8,895 nucleotides of DNA from positions 1 to 8,895 of the forward strand of contig JAEXXR010000641.1 in NCBI GenBank assembly GCA_023405705.1. The letters are read 5' to 3'. The position numbers were made by a program, and so were the translations under genes. The stretch is from Actinomycetes bacterium (GTDB lineage: Bacteria > Actinomycetota > Thermoleophilia > Solirubrobacterales > Solirubrobacteraceae). Positions within the stretch are counted from its first letter, which is position 1. Each line of letters starts with the position of its first letter. Below, piece by piece: positions 5,824 through 8,895 of this stretch. The notes beneath the pieces were generated by a model. It saw only the letters and a program-made list of their open reading frames with translations, ran no database searches and had not been told where the DNA came from.

Positions 5824-6852
5824 ATGGGGACCTCGCGTCAGCGCATCGGCATCAAAGAGGTGGCGGCGGCCGCCGGCGTCTCGGTGACGACCGTATCCCA
5901 CGCGCTCAACGGCAAGGGCCGCCTGCCGGAGGAGACGCGCGAGCGCGTGCGCCGGATCGCCGACGAGCTGGGGTACCGCCCCAACGCGACCGCCCGCAAT
6001 CTGGTCGTCGGAAAGACCGGACTGCTGGGTCTCGCCGTCTCGCAGCAGAACGGCGAGCCGCTGGCGGTGACCGATTTCGCGTATTTCGCGCAGCTGATGA
6101 TGGCCGCCTCGACCGAGTCGATGGCCAACGGCTACGCGCTCGTGATGGCGCCCGGCAACGCCGCGCTCAGCCCGCAGGCCGGGATCGCCGTCGACGGCGC
6201 GATCATCGTCGACCCCGTCCGCGACGACCAGCTCGTCGCGCAGCTGCAGCGGGCCGGGATCGCCGTCGTGACGACCGGCCGCCTGCCCGACGGCGACGAC
6301 CGCTCCTGCTGGGTCGACAACGACCACATAGCCGGCACCACCGCGATGCTCGAGCACCTCGAGCGCCGCGGCGGCAGACGGATCGCCGTCATCACCAGCG
6401 CGCTCGACATCTCCTACACCCACGACGTCGAGCGGGCCTACCAGCGCTGGTGCGAGCACCGCCGCTGCGAGTCGCTGCTGCGGCGCGCCTCGACCGAGCT
6501 GACCGAGCGGGCCGGCTTCGCCGTCGCGAGCGAGCTGCTGTCGCTGCCCGAGCCGCCCGACGCGATCTTCTCGACCTACGACCGGCTCGCCTTCGGCGCG
6601 CTGCTCGCCGCCGAGGCGCGCGGCGTGCGCGTCCCCGAGGACCTGCTGCTGGCGACGACCGCGACCGAGTCGCAGGCGCCCGACCAGGTCAGACCGGCGC
6701 TGACGACGCTCGACCTCAACCCCGAGGAGATCGGCCGCAGCGCCGCCGGGCTGCTCGTCGAGCTGCTGGAGGACCAGGAGCCGGCCCGGCGCCACGTGAT
6801 GGTCCCCCACCGCGTGATCGCGCGCGCCTCGACCAGACGCGTCAGGAAGTAG
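5824..6852 (+). CDS. LacI/PurR-family transcriptional regulator
   Basis: Protein of 342 aa, typical family length. The N-terminal helix-turn-helix covers residues 8-29 (GIKEVAAAAGVSVTTVSHAL); the recognition segment VSVTTVSH closely resembles PurR's. The hinge GYRPNATARNL (50-60) carries Leu60, the residue that intercalates at the central CpG of family operators. A periplasmic-binding-protein-like ligand domain follows (about 65-340), with the usual late PALTTLDLNPEEIGRSAA segment. It is transcribed divergently from the ureohydrolase operon, with two CpG-centred operator candidates between them, so it is probably a local repressor of that operon and of itself. The inducer cannot be read from sequence; a guanidino or amide substrate, or a product, is likely by context. 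LacI-type control of a ureohydrolase operon is not the usual arrangement I know. Three AGA codons. Confidence 0.92.
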   Translation: MGTSRQRIGIKEVAAAAGVSVTTVSHALNGKGRLPEETRERVRRIADELGYRPNATARNLVVGKTGLLGLAVSQQNGEPLAVTDFAYFAQLMMAASTESMANGYALVMAPGNAALSPQAGIAVDGAIIVDPVRDDQLVAQLQRAGIAVVTTGRLPDGDDRSCWVDNDHIAGTTAMLEHLERRGGRRIAVITSALDISYTHDVERAYQRWCEHRRCESLLRRASTELTERAGFAVASELLSLPEPPDAIFSTYDRLAFGALLAAEARGVRVPEDLLLATTATESQAPDQVRPALTTLDLNPEEIGRSAAGLLVELLEDQEPARRHVMVPHRVIARASTRRVRK

Positions 6853-6863
6853 GGGCGCCGCCG

Positions 6864-6878
6864 CCGTCGCGGCGACGG
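6864..6878. terminator. Short GC hairpin between convergent genes
   Basis: CCGTCGC (6864-6870) and GCGACGG (6872-6878) are perfect complements; sterically this is a 6-bp stem with a 3-nt loop. It begins 12 nt after the lacI stop and is followed by TTCGTCT. It could end transcription in both directions. A second small palindrome (GCGCGC-G-GCGCGC) lies at 6892-6904. Neither has a proper U-tract. Confidence 0.4.
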
Positions 6879-6906
6879 TTCGTCTCCGCTCGCGCGCGGC
6901 GCGCCG

Positions 6907-7563
6907 CTACGGCGCGGCGAGGATGCCGCGCAGGACGTCGAGCGCGCGGCCGCGGTGGGCGTCCAGCTCGGCGACCAGGCGCTCGCCGTCGCCGGCGCGG
7001 ACGGCGGCCATGATCAGCTCGTGCGCGTCGCTGGCGGCGTCGCGCTCGGCGGCGTCGTTGTAGTAGAGCGCGCGGTAGGACTCGGTCGCGTCCCACAGCG
7101 AGCGGATCAGCCGCAGCAGGTGCGGCTGGTCGGGCGCGTCGAGGATCGCGAAGTGGAAGCGGCGGTTGGCCTCCAGCTCGGCGGCGACGTCGCCGGCCTG
7201 CGCCGCGGCGACGCAGTCGCGCGCCGCCAGCTCCATCCGCTCCAGCGCCTCGGCGTCGAGCGCCGGCAGCGCGTGCAGCGCCGCGCGCGCCTCCAGCAGC
7301 GCGCGCAGCGCGTAGATCTCGTCGAGGTCGGCGACGCTCAGCTCGGTGACGAAGTAGCCGCGCCGCGGCAGGTAGGTCAGCTGCCCCTCCTGCTCCAGCA
7401 CCCGCAGCGCCTCGCGGACCGGCACGACGCTGACGCCGATCCGCTCCGCGATGTCCTCCTGCCCGACCCGCTCGCCTGGCCGCAGCTCGCGCGCGACGAT
7501 CGCCGCGCGCAGCCACTGGACCGCGTGCTCCTGCGAGGTGGAGTGCCGGCGGGGCGTGCTCAC
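6907..7563 (-). CDS. GntR-family regulator, FadR subfamily with FCD ligand domain
   Basis: Protein of 218 aa when started at GTG 7563, which has GGAG 7 nt upstream (7571-7574); an in-frame TTG at 7617 has weaker support. The winged helix covers residues about 14-75, with LRPGERVGQEDIAERIGVS and the GntR signature PVREALRVLEQEG. The all-helical FCD domain follows: DLDEIYALRALLEARAA, then NRRFHFAILDA and a final helix with HELIMAAVRAGD and DAHRGRAL, supplying the histidines that usually bind a metal and a carboxylate ligand. FCD regulators often sense organic acids or acyl-CoA-related molecules. It lies downstream of gcdH on the same strand, 73 nt away, and is convergent with lacI. A role as local regulator of glutaryl-CoA or related acid breakdown is plausible but inferred. 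No AGA arginine codons. Confidence 0.9.
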   Translation of the reverse strand: MSTPRRHSTSQEHAVQWLRAAIVARELRPGERVGQEDIAERIGVSVVPVREALRVLEQEGQLTYLPRRGYFVTELSVADLDEIYALRALLEARAALHALPALDAEALERMELAARDCVAAAQAGDVAAELEANRRFHFAILDAPDQPHLLRLIRSLWDATESYRALYYNDAAERDAASDAHELIMAAVRAGDGERLVAELDAHRGRALDVLRGILAAP

Positions 7564-7575
7564 GCGCACGCTCCG

Positions 7576-7605
7576 GGGAGAGCGAGCCTCCAGGCGAGCT
7601 CTCCC
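7576..7605 (-). promoter_or_regulatory. Strong hairpin between gcdH and gntR, abutting the gntR ribosome binding site
   Basis: Arms 7576-7583 (GGGAGAGC) and 7598-7605 (GCTCTCCC) pair perfectly over 8 bp. Inside, after two mismatches, 3 more G-C pairs (7586-7588 with 7593-7595) close a 4-nt loop. On the minus-strand RNA the hairpin ends 1 nt before the GGAG of gntR. It could be a gcdH terminator lacking a U-tract, an mRNA end stabiliser or a device that limits gntR translation. Confidence 0.55.
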
Positions 7606-7636
7606 GACGGAAGGCAAGCCCTCTGGGCGCAGCTTT

Positions 7637-8824
7637 TCACCGGAACGCCTGGATTCCCGTCAGGCCGTTGCCGATCACGAGCGCGTGGACGTCGGCGGTG
7701 CCCTCGTAGGTGACGACCGACTCGAGGTTGTTCATGTGCCGGATGACCGGGTACTCGAGCGTGATGCCGTTGGCGCCGAGCACCTGGCGGGCGGTGCGGG
7801 CGACCTCGAGGGCGGCGTTGACGTTGGCGAGCTTGCCCATGCTGACGTGCTCGTTGCGCAGCAGGCCGGCGTCCTTCAGGCGGCCGAGGTGGAGCGCCAG
7901 CAGCGTCGCCTGGTTCACCTTCGTCGCCATCTCGGCCAGTCTCTGCTGGATCAGCTGGAAGGAGGCGATCGGCTTGTCGAACTGGATGCGCGTCGTCGAG
8001 TAGTCGATCGCGGCCTCCAGGCAGGCGCGCGCGGCGCCGGCGGCGCCCCAGACGATCCCGTAGCGGGCCTCGTTGAGGCAGGAGAGCGGGCCGCGCAGCG
8101 AGGTCGCCTCCGGCAGGCGCGCGGAGTCGGGCAGCCGCACGTCGTCGAGCACCAGCTCGGAGGTCACGGAGGCGCGCAGCGACAGCTTCTTGTGGATCTC
8201 CGGCGCGGTGAAGCCCGGGGTGCCTCTCGGCACGAGGAAGCCGCGGACGCCCTCGTCGGTCTGCGCCCAGACGACGGCGACGTCCGAGATCGTGCCGTTC
8301 GTGATCCACATCTTCTGGCCGTTGAGGACCCACTCGTCGCCGTCGCGTCTGGCGCGCGTGCGCATCGAGCCCGGGTCCGAGCCGGCGTCGGGCTCGGTCA
8401 GGCCGAAGCAGCCGATCGCCTCGCCCTTGGCCATCCGCGGCAGCCACTCCTGCTTCTGCTCCTCCGAGCCCCAGCGCCAGATCGCGAACATCGCCAGCGA
8501 GCCCTGCACCGAGACGAGCGAGCGCACGCCCGAGTCGCCGGCCTCCAGCTCCATGCACGCGAGGCCGTAGGCGGTGGCGCTCGCGCCGGCGCAGCCGTAG
8601 CCGGTCAGGTGCATGCCGAGCACGTTGAGGTCGCCGAGCTCGTTGGCCAGCTCGCGCGGTATGCGCGCCTCCTCGAACCACTCGCCGACGTGCGGCACGA
8701 CCTCTCTGGAGACGAACTGCCGGACGGTGTCGCGGATCAGCCGCTCCTCGTCGGAGAGCAGCGAGTCGATGTTGAGGAAGTCGTTGGGACGCAGGGCGGG
8801 CGCGGCGGTCGTCGAGGCGGTCAT
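7637..8824 (-). CDS. gcdH: Glutaryl-CoA dehydrogenase (acyl-CoA dehydrogenase family)
   Basis: Protein of 395 aa, typical for mature acyl-CoA dehydrogenases. It matches remembered human GCDH closely: SVQGSLAM, GCFGLTEPDAGSDP, LNGQKMWITNG, FSLRAS-like KLSLRASVTS, and TYEGTADVHAL...GLTGIQAF at the end. Glu374 in TYEGT is the expected catalytic base. Arg101 in DSGVRSLVSVQ matches the arginine that binds the distal carboxylate of glutaryl-CoA, favouring this over a plain short-chain dehydrogenase. The FAD enzyme converts glutaryl-CoA to crotonyl-CoA plus CO2 in lysine and tryptophan degradation, passing electrons to ETF. I start it at ATG 8824 because GGAGGAG stands 3 nt upstream (8828-8834); an in-frame ATG at 8875 would add 17 AT-rich-coded residues that belong to the promoter. 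Followed by the GntR gene. Four AGA codons. Confidence 0.92.
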   Translation of the reverse strand: MTASTTAAPALRPNDFLNIDSLLSDEERLIRDTVRQFVSREVVPHVGEWFEEARIPRELANELGDLNVLGMHLTGYGCAGASATAYGLACMELEAGDSGVRSLVSVQGSLAMFAIWRWGSEEQKQEWLPRMAKGEAIGCFGLTEPDAGSDPGSMRTRARRDGDEWVLNGQKMWITNGTISDVAVVWAQTDEGVRGFLVPRGTPGFTAPEIHKKLSLRASVTSELVLDDVRLPDSARLPEATSLRGPLSCLNEARYGIVWGAAGAARACLEAAIDYSTTRIQFDKPIASFQLIQQRLAEMATKVNQATLLALHLGRLKDAGLLRNEHVSMGKLANVNAALEVARTARQVLGANGITLEYPVIRHMNNLESVVTYEGTADVHALVIGNGLTGIQAFR

Positions 8825-8827
8825 GTT

Positions 8828-8834
8828 CTCCTCC
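8828..8834 (-). promoter_or_regulatory. Ribosome binding site fixing the gcdH start
   Basis: The minus strand reads GGAGGAG, followed by AAC and the ATG at 8824. The ATG at 8875 has no comparable site in the visible sequence, so 8824 is preferred. Confidence 0.75.
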
Positions 8835-8854
8835 GGGGCGATGGTGCGAGCGGG

Positions 8855-8875
8855 AATCTTATAAAATCTAATCAT
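8855..8875. promoter_or_regulatory. AT-rich promoter island upstream of gcdH
   Basis: This is the only strongly AT-rich stretch of the window. On the minus strand TATAAG (8858-8863) can serve as the gcdH -10, about 34 nt before its ATG; the -35 is poor. On the plus strand TAAAAT (8862-8867) lies 6 nt before an ATG at 8874. An imperfect inverted repeat (TTATAAAATCTAA, 4 of 6 pairs) could be a regulator site. Confidence 0.45.
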
Positions 8876-8895
8876 GGACGTGAGGAGAGCAGCCG
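8874..8895 (+). CDS. Possible start of a divergent leaderless gene (partial)
   Basis: An ATG at 8874 opens a frame reading MDVRRAA before the window ends. TAAAAT ends 6 nt before it, the spacing typical of leaderless actinobacterial genes. Only seven codons are visible, so this is a weak call; if real it is divergent from gcdH. Confidence 0.25.

Noticed and set aside
5770..6810. Minus-strand open frame opposite lacI
   Set aside because: Gly/Arg/Asp-rich shadow without motifs; it would run through the control region and has no ribosome site.
6892..6904. GCGCGC-G-GCGCGC palindrome as a second terminator
   Set aside because: GC-alternating runs are common by chance here, the loop would be a single base, and no U-tract follows on either strand; noted only beside the better hairpin at 6864-6878.
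7564..7617. Upstream TTG start for the GntR regulator at 7617
   Set aside because: The added residues would be coded across the strong hairpin and lack family similarity; GTG 7563 has GGAG at 7 nt.
8825..8875. Upstream ATG start for gcdH at 8875
   Set aside because: The 17 extra residues would be coded by the AT-rich promoter island and the GGAGGAG ribosome site, which fits ATG 8824 instead.
1..8895. CRISPR array, tRNA/rRNA genes, insertion sequences or phage genes
   Set aside because: I saw no regularly spaced repeats, transposase or phage motifs, terminal inverted repeats, or tRNA-like cloverleaf segments; nearly all bases are filled by metabolic and regulatory genes.

Overview
The window is very GC-rich DNA (roughly 70% G+C) with Actinomycete-type signals: TTGACA/TAGGCT-like promoters, GTG starts, apparently leaderless genes and GC hairpins without U-tracts. 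A small secreted or anchored protein at the left edge (NPFLPDSG after the signal peptide, RDARR after the membrane helix, basic tail) resembles a family I associate with Solirubrobacterales (Thermoleophilia, for example Conexibacter or Solirubrobacter). That placement is an inference. Frequent AGA arginine codons in several genes are an unusual trait for such a genome.

Layout, left to right. (1) 1-404, minus: partial single-pass membrane protein, cut by the window edge. (2) 527-5715, minus: five tightly packed genes that look like one operon. In transcription order they are a ureohydrolase (arginase/agmatinase family), a nitrilase-superfamily amidase, an APC-type amino acid/polyamine permease, a class III metallophosphoesterase and an MNT/AbiEii-like nucleotidyltransferase. 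Junctions are +6, -4, +5 and +4 nt, and a 9-bp GC hairpin follows the last gene. (3) 5716-5823: divergent control region with a promoter for each direction and two related LacI-type operator sites. (4) 5824-6852, plus: LacI/PurR-family regulator. (5) 6907-7563, minus: GntR regulator of the FadR/FCD class, convergent with lacI. (6) 7637-8824, minus: glutaryl-CoA dehydrogenase, upstream of and co-directional with the GntR gene, with a strong hairpin between them. (7) 8825-8895: AT-rich promoter island, possibly also the start of a divergent leaderless gene.

How the parts may work together: the permease would import a guanidino or amino compound, the nitrilase would hydrolyse an amide, and the ureohydrolase would release urea. 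This fits the later steps of the arginine 2-monooxygenase route (4-guanidinobutyramide to 4-guanidinobutyrate to GABA plus urea), but no monooxygenase is in the window and the substrate is not proven. The divergent LacI regulator probably represses the operon and itself. The metallophosphoesterase and nucleotidyltransferase at the operon's end have no obvious catabolic role and are its most puzzling part. The gcdH-gntR pair is probably a separate module for glutaryl-CoA (lysine/tryptophan) breakdown under local GntR control.
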